Assembly: GCF_026914285.1 (NCBI RefSeq)
Contig: NZ_CP113864.1
Coordinates: forward strand, 2,139,001 to 2,203,000
DNA length: 64,000 bases
Direction of reading: 5' to 3'
Source of the DNA: Caldicellulosiruptor naganoensis
GTDB taxonomy: Bacteria; Bacillota; Thermoanaerobacteria; Caldicellulosiruptorales; Caldicellulosiruptoraceae
In this document: positions 26,364-36,192 of the stretch, piece after piece
Position numbering within the stretch: the stretch's first letter is position 1
Layout of the letters: every line of letters starts with the position of its first letter
Notes under the pieces: generated by a model
Told to the model about the DNA's origin: nothing
Databases searched by the model: none
Seen by the model: the letters and a program-made list of their open reading frames with translations, nothing else
Position numbers and translations under genes: made by a program

Positions 26364-28736
26364 ATGAATTATGGATACTTTGATTCTCAAAACAGAGAGT
26401 ATGTTATAATAAACCCCAAAACACCAACTTCATGGGTAAATTATTTGGGGACAAGTGACTATTGTCTTATAATCTCAAACAATGCCTCAGGTTATTCTTT
26501 TTACAAATCCCCTAAGCTTGGAAGGGTCACTCGTTTCAGGTTCAATAGCATCCCAATGGACAGACCTGGAAGATATGTATATATCAAAGATGAAAAGACA
26601 AAAGACTTCTGGTCAATAAGCTGGCAACCTGTTGGAAAGCCTCTTGAAAGTTTTAACAGCATCTGTCGACACGGTCTTGGATATTCAATATTTGAAAGTA
26701 AATATAGCAACATAACCTCATCTTTAAAAATCTTTGTACCAGTAGACAAGCCAATTGAAATCTGGGAAGTTAAAATCAAGAATGAGTCAGGTGAAAAAAA
26801 GGAATTATCAGTATTTACTTATACAGAGTTCTGTCTTTGGAATTCCATGCTTGACATGATGGATTTTCAGTATATTCTTTACACCTGCAGAATGGGTTAT
26901 AACAAAGAAGATGAAATTGTAGATTATTCTATCAAGCTCTGGAGTCCTTATGAACCAAAAGCTTTTTTCACATGCACAAATAAAAAGATTGAAAGTTTTG
27001 ATACAGATAGAGATGTATTTATTGGTCCATATAACAGTGAAGCTAATCCAGAAGCAATTCAAAATGGCAGGTGTTTTGGGTCAATTGCAATAGGTGGAAA
27101 CCCATGCGCTGCAACACAGGTAAAAATTGAACTTCAGCCTGGCCAAGAAGAATACTTAGTGTTTGTACTGGGAATAGGAGATGCATATAAGGAAGGAAAA
27201 GAATATAAAAAACTATTTGCATCAAAAGAAAATATCCAAAGAGAATTTGAAAAGGTGCAAAAGTACTGGGATGACCGGCTTAGCAAGTTCAAATGCACAA
27301 CACCAAGCGAGACGATGAATTTGATGTTGAACATATGGAATCAGTATCAGTGCCATACAACATTTAACTGGTCAAGGTCTGCATCATTTATAGAGGCTGG
27401 AGGAAGAGACGGACTTGGCTTTAGAGATTCTTCACAGGACATTCTGGGTGTTGCACATTCAATCCCACAAGAGGTAAGAAAAAGACTCATTGAGCTTTTG
27501 AAGGCTCAGCTGTCTGAAGGATATGCGATGCATCATTTCCAGCCTCTTACATGGGCTCAAGGAGAACATAATATACCTCCACGAGATAGAATTTATTCAG
27601 ATGACCATTTATGGCTTTTGATTGCTGTGCCACACTATATAAAAGAAACAGGTGACTTTTCTATCTTAGATGAAGTTGTTGAATATGCGGACAAAGGAAG
27701 TGCTTCTGTTTATGAGCATTTAAAACAAGCTTTGGAGTTTTCATGGAATCACAGAGGAAAACATGGACTTTTGCTTGGTCTTGCTGCTGACTGGAATGAT
27801 TGTATCAACCTCAAAGACGGTGGCGAAAGTACATGGTCGACCCAGCTTTATTACAAAGCTTTATCTGAGTTTATAGAACTTGCTGAGTATATTGGAAAGA
27901 CTGATGATGCTGAAAAGTATAAAGCTTATAGAAATGAAATCAAAAAGGCAATGGAAGAGTATACATGGGATGGCGAGTGGTTTGTAAGAGGGTATTTGGC
28001 AAGCGGTAAAAAACTTGGGTCAAAAGAAAGTGAACAGAGCAAGATTTTCCTAAATTCTCAGTCATGGTCAGTATTCTCAGGCGCTTTTGTTGATGAAAAA
28101 GGCAAAATGGCAATGGACAGTGTTAAAAAATACCTTGCAACAGAACATGGATGTGTCAAAAATTGGCCAGCTTATGTTGATTATATTATAGAGGTTGGGG
28201 CTGTAACCTCTTTCCCGCCGGGATTAAAAGAAAATGCTGCAATTTTCTGTCATGCTAATACATGGGTAATTATTGCAGAGGCTGTACTTGGAAGAGGCGA
28301 TTATGCTTTTGAATACTATATGTCGTTTCTTCCTGCAAACAAAAATAATATTGCTGAAATCTATACAGCAGAACCTTATGTTTATTCCCAGTTTATCACC
28401 GGAAAAGAACATCCATATTATTTTGGCCGTGCGCGAAATCCATGGTTGACAGGTACTGCAACATGGGCATTTGTTGCAGCAACACAGTATATCCTTGGAA
28501 TAAGACCTCACTATAAAGGGCTTATTATTGACCCATGTATACCACAGCAGTGGGACGGTTTTGAAGTTGAGAGAGTTTTCAGAGGAAGAAAACTTTCCAT
28601 TAAGGTTTCAAATCCAGACCATATTTCAAAAGGTGTTAAAAAGATATTAGTAAATGGAAAAGAGACTGTGGGTAATTTGATTCCATTAGAGTTGCTTGAT
28701 GAAGAAAATGTAGTTGAAGTTTTGATGGGAAAATAA
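26364..28736 (+). CDS. second GH94 phosphorylase (disaccharide phosphorylase, specificity unsure)
   Basis: A 790-residue paralogue of the preceding gene with the same architecture and the catalytic stretch AADWNDCINLKDGGEST. Aligned by eye, it keeps the GH94 loops (SFPPGLKENAAIFCHANTW, GIRPHYKGLIIDPCIP) but differs in the acceptor-site region (HHFQPLTWAQGEHNIPPRD against [16 protein letters not shown]), so it may act on another beta-glucoside such as a different cellodextrin-type or laminaribiose-type disaccharide. It is too short for a classical cellodextrin phosphorylase (near 980 residues). AAGGAGGG precedes the ATG. Cotranscribed with the first enzyme and closed by the terminator at 28769. 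Confidence 0.85.
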   Translation: MNYGYFDSQNREYVIINPKTPTSWVNYLGTSDYCLIISNNASGYSFYKSPKLGRVTRFRFNSIPMDRPGRYVYIKDEKTKDFWSISWQPVGKPLESFNSICRHGLGYSIFESKYSNITSSLKIFVPVDKPIEIWEVKIKNESGEKKELSVFTYTEFCLWNSMLDMMDFQYILYTCRMGYNKEDEIVDYSIKLWSPYEPKAFFTCTNKKIESFDTDRDVFIGPYNSEANPEAIQNGRCFGSIAIGGNPCAATQVKIELQPGQEEYLVFVLGIGDAYKEGKEYKKLFASKENIQREFEKVQKYWDDRLSKFKCTTPSETMNLMLNIWNQYQCHTTFNWSRSASFIEAGGRDGLGFRDSSQDILGVAHSIPQEVRKRLIELLKAQLSEGYAMHHFQPLTWAQGEHNIPPRDRIYSDDHLWLLIAVPHYIKETGDFSILDEVVEYADKGSASVYEHLKQALEFSWNHRGKHGLLLGLAADWNDCINLKDGGESTWSTQLYYKALSEFIELAEYIGKTDDAEKYKAYRNEIKKAMEEYTWDGEWFVRGYLASGKKLGSKESEQSKIFLNSQSWSVFSGAFVDEKGKMAMDSVKKYLATEHGCVKNWPAYVDYIIEVGAVTSFPPGLKENAAIFCHANTWVIIAEAVLGRGDYAFEYYMSFLPANKNNIAEIYTAEPYVYSQFITGKEHPYYFGRARNPWLTGTATWAFVAATQYILGIRPHYKGLIIDPCIPQQWDGFEVERVFRGRKLSIKVSNPDHISKGVKKILVNGKETVGNLIPLELLDEENVVEVLMGK

Positions 28737-28768
28737 CCTTTTAAAGTATGAAAAATAAAACTGCACAA

Positions 28769-28818
28769 AAAGAGGCACACCTTTTGTATTTTAAAAGTGG
28801 TGTGTCTCTTTTTTTTGT
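28769..28818 (+). terminator. strong intrinsic terminator after the GH94 pair
   Basis: AAAGAGGCACACC (28769-28781) pairs with GGTGTGTCTCTTT (28799-28811), one G-T position, followed by an uninterrupted T run. Confidence 0.9.
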
Positions 28819-28830
28819 TTCTTTTCTTAA

Positions 28831-30342
<1,512 letters not shown>

Positions 30343-30356
30343 ATATAAATTAAAAG

Positions 30357-30399
30357 CGGGCTTTTGGAGAAATTTACTTTCTCAAAAGCCCGTTTTCTA
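30357..30399 (+). terminator. terminator of bglA overlapping the 3' end of the convergent ogt gene
   Basis: CGGGCTTTTG plus GAGAAA (30357-30372) pairs with TTTCTC plus AAAAGCCCG (30378-30392), with one bulged G, followed by TTTTCTATTTT. The right arm and loop are the last codons and stop of the minus-strand gene (stop 30374-30376). Confidence 0.85.
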
Positions 30400-30856
30400 T
30401 TTTCCATCCCTCATGTGAAAGTAGCCAAATCTTCTTTTCAAGCCCACCATTAAAACCGCCCAAGGACAAATCTGACTTGACCACCCTGTGGCACGGAACA
30501 ATTATCACAGCTGAATTTTTCTTGGCAGCATTTCCAACAGCTCTTGCACCCTGGGGCTTTCCAACTTTTTTGGCAAGTTCACTGTAAGAAATTACACTTC
30601 CAAAGGAAATGTGAATAAGTTCATTCCATACTCGCTTTTGAAACTCTGTCCCTTGCAGTTGAAGTTTTAGATCAAAAGTGGTTCTTTTGCTTTCAAAATA
30701 CTCTTCAAGCTGCAAAATAGCTTCTTTTACAACAGGGCAAATTAGCTCTTCTTCATCTTTGCGTGAGACAAACTCCACTGATACTATGCTATCGTCTTGT
30801 CCAACAATCTTTATCAGCCCAATTGGAGACAGTAAATAGCCAACAGATTTTTTCAA
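30374..30856 (-). CDS. ogt: methylated-DNA--protein-cysteine methyltransferase
   Basis: A 160-residue O6-alkylguanine-DNA alkyltransferase. The C-terminal DNA-binding domain has the acceptor Cys in VPCHRVV, the helix ISYSELAKKVGKPQGARAVGNA with the Arg finger and Tyr, and GGFNGGLEKKIWLLSHEG after it. The N-terminal domain is short, as in Ogt. It directly and irreversibly removes O6-methyl or larger alkyl groups from guanine. The last codons lie within the bglA terminator stem. It appears cotranscribed with the DUF1232 gene 7 bases upstream and rlmD beyond it. Confidence 0.93.
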   Translation of the reverse strand: MKKSVGYLLSPIGLIKIVGQDDSIVSVEFVSRKDEEELICPVVKEAILQLEEYFESKRTTFDLKLQLQGTEFQKRVWNELIHISFGSVISYSELAKKVGKPQGARAVGNAAKKNSAVIIVPCHRVVKSDLSLGGFNGGLEKKIWLLSHEGWKIENGLLRK

Positions 30857-30863
30857 TTTAAAT

Positions 30864-31268
30864 TCACCTGCTCTTTAAACTAATATTTTTAACAACCTTG
30901 TAAATAATCGCTTCAATAATTAAGCTCCAAAAAATAATAATGGGAATACCATAATACCATTTCTTTGGTTTTCCTTCTTGCCAAAGATTTTCTGCCTCTT
31001 TCTGGCATTCATTTAAAATGGAATCTGGTATAAGCTTTATTGTTATTGTAACCAAAAGTGGAAGAATTATTATATCATCAAGATAACCTAAAATGGGTAC
31101 AAAATCTGGTACAAAGTCAATTGGCGACAAAGCATATGCAATAGTAATCAAAGCAAATATCTTAGCTAAAAGAGGTGTATCTCTTCTTTTCATTGCTAAA
31201 AAAATAGCCGGAATTTGTTTTTTTAATAATTTTGCTTTTTCTCTCACATTTTTATTCAATGAATCCAC
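30864..31268 (-). CDS. YkvA-like DUF1232 membrane protein
   Basis: A 134-residue protein with the DUF1232 motif IAYALSPIDFVPDFVPILGYLDDIIILPLLV (residues 43-73), which forms a hydrophobic hairpin, and a second hydrophobic segment near the C-terminus (YYGIPIIIFWSLIIEAIIY). Membrane location is clear; biochemical function of the family is unknown. It lies between rlmD (5 bases upstream) and ogt (7 bases downstream), so the three are a tight transcription unit. Confidence 0.82.
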   Translation of the reverse strand: MDSLNKNVREKAKLLKKQIPAIFLAMKRRDTPLLAKIFALITIAYALSPIDFVPDFVPILGYLDDIIILPLLVTITIKLIPDSILNECQKEAENLWQEGKPKKWYYGIPIIIFWSLIIEAIIYKVVKNISLKSR

Positions 31269-31273
31269 CTCTT

Positions 31274-32659
31274 TTAACTATAGCCCTTTTTAAACAAAAC
31301 CACGCACTCTACATGAAATGTCTGTGGAAACATATCCACAGGCTGAACTTCTAAAATTTCATAGCCATTTGAACAAAGAATACTGCTATCTCTTGCAAGT
31401 GTTGAAGGATTGCAGGATACATAAATTATGTTTGAAATCTTGTGCTCTATCAAGCTTTCTAAGAGCTCTTTTTCACATCCACTTCGCGGCGGGTCAAGAA
31501 TCACTGCCTGGGGTATAATTCCGCTTTTCAATAGCTTTGGAATCTCAATTTCTGCACAGCCACATATAAATTCAACATTCGAAATGCCATTATTCTTGCT
31601 GCTTCTTTTAGCATCTTCCACTGCATCTCTAACTATCTCTATGCTATAGACCTTTTTGCAAAACGGTGCAACAAACATTGAAATGGTGCCTATGCCAGAG
31701 TATATGTCAAATACAACTTCTGCTTCAATATTCATCAGATATTTTACCACCTGACTGTAGAGCACCTCTGTTTGCGCAGAATTTACCTGAAAAAATGACT
31801 TTGGTGATATTTCAAACAATAGCTTGCCAATCTTGTCGGAAATAGTAGGACTGCCCCAAATCAGTATATCTTTTTCTCCTAAAATTACATTTGTTTTTTT
31901 GTTGTTGACATTTACATACAACGACTTTAAATTTGAAAAGCTTGTTACTAATTCTTCTTTTACCTCCTCAATCTTATCTGGCATTTTTGTGCAAATGAGT
32001 ACAATCATCATCTGGTCAAATGCAAACGACCTTCTTATCATTATATGTCTCAATATTCCTGTGTGAAGTTTTTCATTGTAAATCTCAATTTTGTACTTTT
32101 TTATTATTTCCTTCATCACTTTTATTACTCTATCAGTGTCTCTGTGCTGAATAAGACAAAACTCTGTTGGAACAATCTCATGTGTCATCTTTTTATAAAA
32201 ACCTATCTTTACACCACTTCTATCCTTTCCAACAGGAAACTGCACCTTGTTGCGGTACCTAAAAGGATTTTCCATACCAAAAACAGGGTTTATTTTAGGA
32301 CTCAGCTTCCCTATTCTTTTGAATGCATCCTTAACAAGCATTCTTTTTATCTCAAGCTGATGTTCATAGCTTGTATGCATCAAATGACATCCGCCACATT
32401 CATAATAAACCGGACATTCTGGCTCTTTGCGGTAAGGACTTTTCTCAATTATCTCAACAATCTCAGCCCTTCCGTATTCTTTCTTTGCTTCGACTATCTT
32501 TACTTTCAAAACCTCACCTAAAAGTGCATGGTCGACAAATACAACATATCCATCAATTCTTGCTATACCCTGAGCTTGGTGATTCAGAGCGTCTATCTTA
32601 ACAACAAACTCATCCCCAACCTTTACCAATCTCTTTGCCCCTTTCCTCCTAAATTTCAA
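31274..32659 (-). CDS. rlmD: 23S rRNA (uracil-5-)-methyltransferase RumA/RlmD-type
   Basis: A 461-residue SAM-dependent RNA methyltransferase. It has an N-terminal TRAM/OB domain (residues 10-65), a [4Fe-4S] cluster site CPVYYECGGC (C-x5-C-x2-C) with a fourth Cys in TEFCLIQ, and a Rossmann domain with VFDIYSGIGTISMF (SAM), ILDPPRSGCEKELL and the nucleophilic Cys in YVSCNPSTLARD. It forms 5-methyluridine in 23S rRNA (U747/U1939-type positions; which one is not decidable here). First gene of the rlmD-DUF1232-ogt unit. Confidence 0.92.
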   Translation of the reverse strand: MKFRRKGAKRLVKVGDEFVVKIDALNHQAQGIARIDGYVVFVDHALLGEVLKVKIVEAKKEYGRAEIVEIIEKSPYRKEPECPVYYECGGCHLMHTSYEHQLEIKRMLVKDAFKRIGKLSPKINPVFGMENPFRYRNKVQFPVGKDRSGVKIGFYKKMTHEIVPTEFCLIQHRDTDRVIKVMKEIIKKYKIEIYNEKLHTGILRHIMIRRSFAFDQMMIVLICTKMPDKIEEVKEELVTSFSNLKSLYVNVNNKKTNVILGEKDILIWGSPTISDKIGKLLFEISPKSFFQVNSAQTEVLYSQVVKYLMNIEAEVVFDIYSGIGTISMFVAPFCKKVYSIEIVRDAVEDAKRSSKNNGISNVEFICGCAEIEIPKLLKSGIIPQAVILDPPRSGCEKELLESLIEHKISNIIYVSCNPSTLARDSSILCSNGYEILEVQPVDMFPQTFHVECVVLFKKGYS

Positions 32660-32695
32660 GACGCTTTATATTCTACACCATTTGAGAGAAAAAAT

Positions 32696-32723
32696 AAAAG
32701 CACCTATTTCAAAGGTGCCTTTT
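32696..32723 (-). terminator. intrinsic terminator of the bacteriohemerythrin gene
   Basis: AAAAGCACCT (32696-32705) pairs with AGGTGC-C-TTTT (32713-32723); read on the minus strand the stem is followed by TTTATTTTTTCT. It lies about 40 bases beyond the stop at 32766. Confidence 0.8.
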
Positions 32724-32765
32724 GCCATTTTAGAATCTTTCAAAAACACTATTTCATCTTCTCCT

Positions 32766-33158
32766 TCAGAAAACTACAAGCTTTCTATCTGTTCCAAGTA
32801 TATGATTTTTGAACCAGTCAACAACAAGTCTGTTTGTCTTTATAACAGCTGCAACACCTGCTCCTTCTTTTTCTATCTCACTTCTGAACTTTTTGTAAGT
32901 CTCAACAAAGTTGTCGTGTTCTTTTTTGTGAGCAGAATAATCAGGATACAGGTACTCTTTCATGTACTTCTCTTCTGTTGAAAAATGAAACACAACATAA
33001 TCACCCAAAAAATCCAAAACCTCTGGCAATACTTTCTTGCCCTCACCCTGGCTACATGCATCAAGTAGCTTATTTATCCTCTCAAATAACTCTTTGTGCT
33101 GATTGTCTATTGACTCAACACCCACAGAGTACTGGTCAAGCCATTCAATTTGTGGCAT
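32766..33158 (-). CDS. bacteriohemerythrin
   Basis: A 130-residue single-domain hemerythrin with all diiron ligands visible: IDNQHKELF (His20 region), HFSTEEKYM (His and Glu), HKKEH (two His) and WFKNHILGTDRK (His and Asp). It reversibly binds O2 and in anaerobes is thought to scavenge or sense oxygen in the cytoplasm. Not fused to a signalling domain. AGGAGG is well placed before the ATG. Monocistronic with its own terminator. It is the second oxygen-related gene in the window with the ferritin-like protein at 1537. Confidence 0.93.
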   Translation of the reverse strand: MPQIEWLDQYSVGVESIDNQHKELFERINKLLDACSQGEGKKVLPEVLDFLGDYVVFHFSTEEKYMKEYLYPDYSAHKKEHDNFVETYKKFRSEIEKEGAGVAAVIKTNRLVVDWFKNHILGTDRKLVVF

Positions 33159-33249
33159 ACAAAAACCTCCTCTTTTTCTACCGCGCTGAATTATTTATAC
33201 TCATTTTCAAAAAGAAATAACGCAACCCTAATTTCACAATATTACACTT

Positions 33250-34668
33250 TTACTTCCCCTGTTTAAAATATTGAATAGCCCTTTGAAGCTGCCTATCAAC
33301 ATACTTTGACTTCAAAAACTCCGTAAACTTTTCATTGATTTTTTTCTGTGTTGTTATATCAAGCACACCGTATGGATAGAGCTTATTGTCTTTTTGGAAC
33401 TTCTTTATAGCATTTACTGTTTCATCATCCATTTTTCCTGTCCAATTTTTCAAATATCCAAGGTAGTAAAGTCTTTGCTGAGCAGCAAGTACCTCTAAAT
33501 CCATATCGCCTTTTTTGTATTTCTTAGTTGTCGTCAAAGTCAAAATCTTGTCAGGTCCAAACTGAGCAAGTGAGTCATCCTGCACTTCAATATCTGGTAT
33601 GACACCTTTGCCATCTATATAGTAGCCAGACGGTGATTTGTATTTAGCAACCGTGACCTTTGCCATGTAGCCTTTTTTGGTATCTGTTTCAGGAAGAGAA
33701 ATCAGCGTTTGCACTGTACCTTTTCCGTAGGTTCTTGTGCCAATCACAACGCCTACTTTAGTGTCTTTAATAGCCTGTGCAAATATTTCTGAGGCAGACG
33801 CACTTGATTCGTTTGTTAAAACAGCAAGTTTGTATTTTGGATTTTTGTTATCAGATTTGTATTCATCCTTGAATGTATTATACTCGATTGTCACAATAGG
33901 ACCTGCTGGCACAAAGAATTTGCAAATCTTCACAACCTCATCCAAAAGTCCACCTGGGTTGTTGCGAATGTCAAATATGATATTTTTAATACCCTTTTTG
34001 TCAAACTCATCAAGAGCCTTTTTCACATCATTTGATGCACCCTGTGTAAACTGGGTAAGTTTAATATACCCAATTTTATTCTCCAATACCTTGTACTCAA
34101 CAACTGGAATTTTAATCTTTCTTCTCACAATTGAAAATCTATAAGTTTTGCCGTCTCTTAATATATCTATCACAACAGTTGTCCCTTCAGGACCGCGGAT
34201 TAGCTTTACAGCATCGTCTGTTGTCTTGCCAATGAGGCTTTTCCCATCAGCCGCAATTATCTTATCTCCAACCTTCAAACCTGCCTCTTTTGCAGGTGTC
34301 CCATCAAATACTCCTGTTATTACAATATAGTCATCCTGTTTTTCTATCTGAACACCTATTCCAGAGAACTCGCCGTTTACGCTCTCTGTAAAGTCCTTTA
34401 CCTGTTGGGGTTTCATGTATTCTGAGTACTTGTCAAGGCTCTTAAAAAGCCCTGCAAACATCATGTCAATCAAATCATCGTAGCTGTATTTTCCTATATG
34501 ATAGACCCTCGCAACCTGCAAAACCTTTTTTATATAATCCATCTGCTGCTCTGTTGGATAGTCATTTGAAATTATGAAAAACTGCGAATAAACAGGCACT
34601 GCAATTAATAAAGAAAGTACACCCATGATAGCAACAATTCTTAATAAAAGCTTTTTGTTTCTGTTCAT
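33250..34668 (-). CDS. ctpA: C-terminal processing peptidase (S41 family) with PDZ and peptidoglycan-binding domain
   Basis: A 472-residue secreted or membrane-anchored serine protease. It has a hydrophobic N-terminal signal/anchor (LLLRIVAIMGVLSLLIAVPVY), a PDZ domain (about residues 85-165, GIGVQIEKQDDYIVI... KVGDKIIAADGKS), the S41 core with NESSASASEIFAQA (catalytic Ser) and RTYGKGTVQ (Lys), and a C-terminal PG_binding_1 repeat (AQQRLYYLGYLKNWTGKMDDETVNAIKKFQ). I start at ATG 34668 because GGAGGT sits 7 bases before it, inside the longer frame from 34701. It should trim the C-terminal tails of exported proteins at the cell wall. It follows two SLH proteins, its possible substrates or partners. 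Confidence 0.92.
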   Translation of the reverse strand: MNRNKKLLLRIVAIMGVLSLLIAVPVYSQFFIISNDYPTEQQMDYIKKVLQVARVYHIGKYSYDDLIDMMFAGLFKSLDKYSEYMKPQQVKDFTESVNGEFSGIGVQIEKQDDYIVITGVFDGTPAKEAGLKVGDKIIAADGKSLIGKTTDDAVKLIRGPEGTTVVIDILRDGKTYRFSIVRRKIKIPVVEYKVLENKIGYIKLTQFTQGASNDVKKALDEFDKKGIKNIIFDIRNNPGGLLDEVVKICKFFVPAGPIVTIEYNTFKDEYKSDNKNPKYKLAVLTNESSASASEIFAQAIKDTKVGVVIGTRTYGKGTVQTLISLPETDTKKGYMAKVTVAKYKSPSGYYIDGKGVIPDIEVQDDSLAQFGPDKILTLTTTKKYKKGDMDLEVLAAQQRLYYLGYLKNWTGKMDDETVNAIKKFQKDNKLYPYGVLDITTQKKINEKFTEFLKSKYVDRQLQRAIQYFKQGK

Positions 34669-34710
34669 TTTTCTTACCTCCATCATACTTTTTTTTATCA
34701 CAGTTAGACG

Positions 34711-36159
34711 TTACTCGTGAAAAATACTCATATTAAGATACTGGTGTGGCAGATTATTTCTCAAATAGTTTATAAGATTAAATACTATATTAGCAGCAGT
34801 ACCCTTTGTGAGTTTCTGGTTTGGCATGAACATATTCTCTTCGCTTCCCACCATAATTTTGGTATCCTTTAAAATTTGTACAGCATCCTTTGCCCATGTG
34901 GGAATACTATTATCATCCAAGTAATCAGTCTGAGTGATAGGCGATGTTACCTTTTTGTCAAACCCTAACGCTTTTGCAATTATCACCGCTGCCTCAGAAC
35001 GCGTTATATAATCTTCAGGCTTAAAGTAATCTAAAGACTTTCCTCTCATAAGCCCAGCTTTTGTTGCGGCATATATATATCCATAATACTTGTGGTTTAG
35101 CGGAACATCCTTGTAAATAGACTTTTTCTGGGTTGTACGTGTATTGTAATATTTGTTATAGATGTTCAGTGTATCAAGTAAAAGTTTGGCAAACTGGGCT
35201 CTTGTAATGTACTCTGTGGGAACAAAGTCGTCTTTGCTGTCAAAACCGTTGAAGGCAAAACATGTATTTATCGCTTCTTCATATTCATACCCTTTTACTT
35301 TTGGAAGGCTTGGAATAACAGCCATTTTGATGATAGGCGACTTTTCAATATTCTTTTGGATCTTGCCTTTGTTTCTCTTTGTCAAAACCTCCCCGTTTTT
35401 GGTAAATAGAGGCATGTCATAGGTGATATCAAGGTTTCCTTCAACCTTTGACTTTAAAACATATGTACCTGTGATACTTGATGGTGTGTCATTTTTCTTA
35501 AACTCCAGAAGAGTTTTTTGCACAAGTGCAATATTTTGATTTATAACCCCAAACCATGAAGGTGTTTCAATTGTCTGTTTTACTTTCTGAAACTCTCCAC
35601 TTCCCCAGTACCCGTCATATCCATAGTTCTCGCCTTCAATTGTAATCTTTAAGCCTCCATCATATGTTTTTACTAAATTCCATTCACCCTGATAAAAATT
35701 TACAGCCGGATTGGTATCTACCGCTGTAGCCTTCGAAAATGAATAGTTCTGAAGGTTATAAACCGAACCATTGACTGTTAATGTCTCTTTGTAGCTACTT
35801 AGAGTATACTCCTTTGTTATACTACCATTTGGAAGTTTTGTCAAGCTTCCTTTTAGGCTGACTGTCCTTTTTATTGTTATCTTACCGCTTGAGTCTTTGA
35901 GGTCATATGAATAGGAAATTGTCTCAGAATTCGCAGCAGTTTTTATCTTAGCATCCAGCGTTCCAGAAAGTAAAATAGGCTGACCTGTCACAAATGTATA
36001 TTCATAGTAATCTATCTTTGTCTTTTTGGGGTCAGATTCTTTATATGAAGATATTCCACCTTCATATCCCAGATACCCTTCTTCAGAGAATGCATAGTTT
36101 TGAAAAATAACAAGAAAAAGTACAATTACAGCAATCAAAACCAAGCTCTTTTTTTTCAA
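34711..36159 (-). CDS. secreted S-layer-homology (SLH) domain protein
   Basis: A 482-residue exported protein. It has a signal peptide (residues 1-25), a roughly 260-residue beta-rich N-terminal region of unknown function, and three C-terminal SLH repeats: FDSKDDFVPTEYITRAQFAKLL, KDVPLNHKYYGYIYAATKAGLMRG and PTWAKDAVQILKDTKIMVGSEENMF (each with the usual acidic/ITRxE-type turn). SLH domains bind pyruvylated secondary wall polymer, so the protein is held on the cell surface. The N-terminal region is not recognised. It lies 33 bases after the larger SLH protein and 42 bases before ctpA on the same strand, indicating one operon. Confidence 0.85.
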   Translation of the reverse strand: MKKKSLVLIAVIVLFLVIFQNYAFSEEGYLGYEGGISSYKESDPKKTKIDYYEYTFVTGQPILLSGTLDAKIKTAANSETISYSYDLKDSSGKITIKRTVSLKGSLTKLPNGSITKEYTLSSYKETLTVNGSVYNLQNYSFSKATAVDTNPAVNFYQGEWNLVKTYDGGLKITIEGENYGYDGYWGSGEFQKVKQTIETPSWFGVINQNIALVQKTLLEFKKNDTPSSITGTYVLKSKVEGNLDITYDMPLFTKNGEVLTKRNKGKIQKNIEKSPIIKMAVIPSLPKVKGYEYEEAINTCFAFNGFDSKDDFVPTEYITRAQFAKLLLDTLNIYNKYYNTRTTQKKSIYKDVPLNHKYYGYIYAATKAGLMRGKSLDYFKPEDYITRSEAAVIIAKALGFDKKVTSPITQTDYLDDNSIPTWAKDAVQILKDTKIMVGSEENMFMPNQKLTKGTAANIVFNLINYLRNNLPHQYLNMSIFHE

Positions 36160-36192
36160 AAGTTATACCCCCTTTATGAAGCTAACAATATC

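Noticed and set aside
32045-32521. 158-codon plus-strand frame
   Set aside because: Antisense shadow of rlmD, with no family features.
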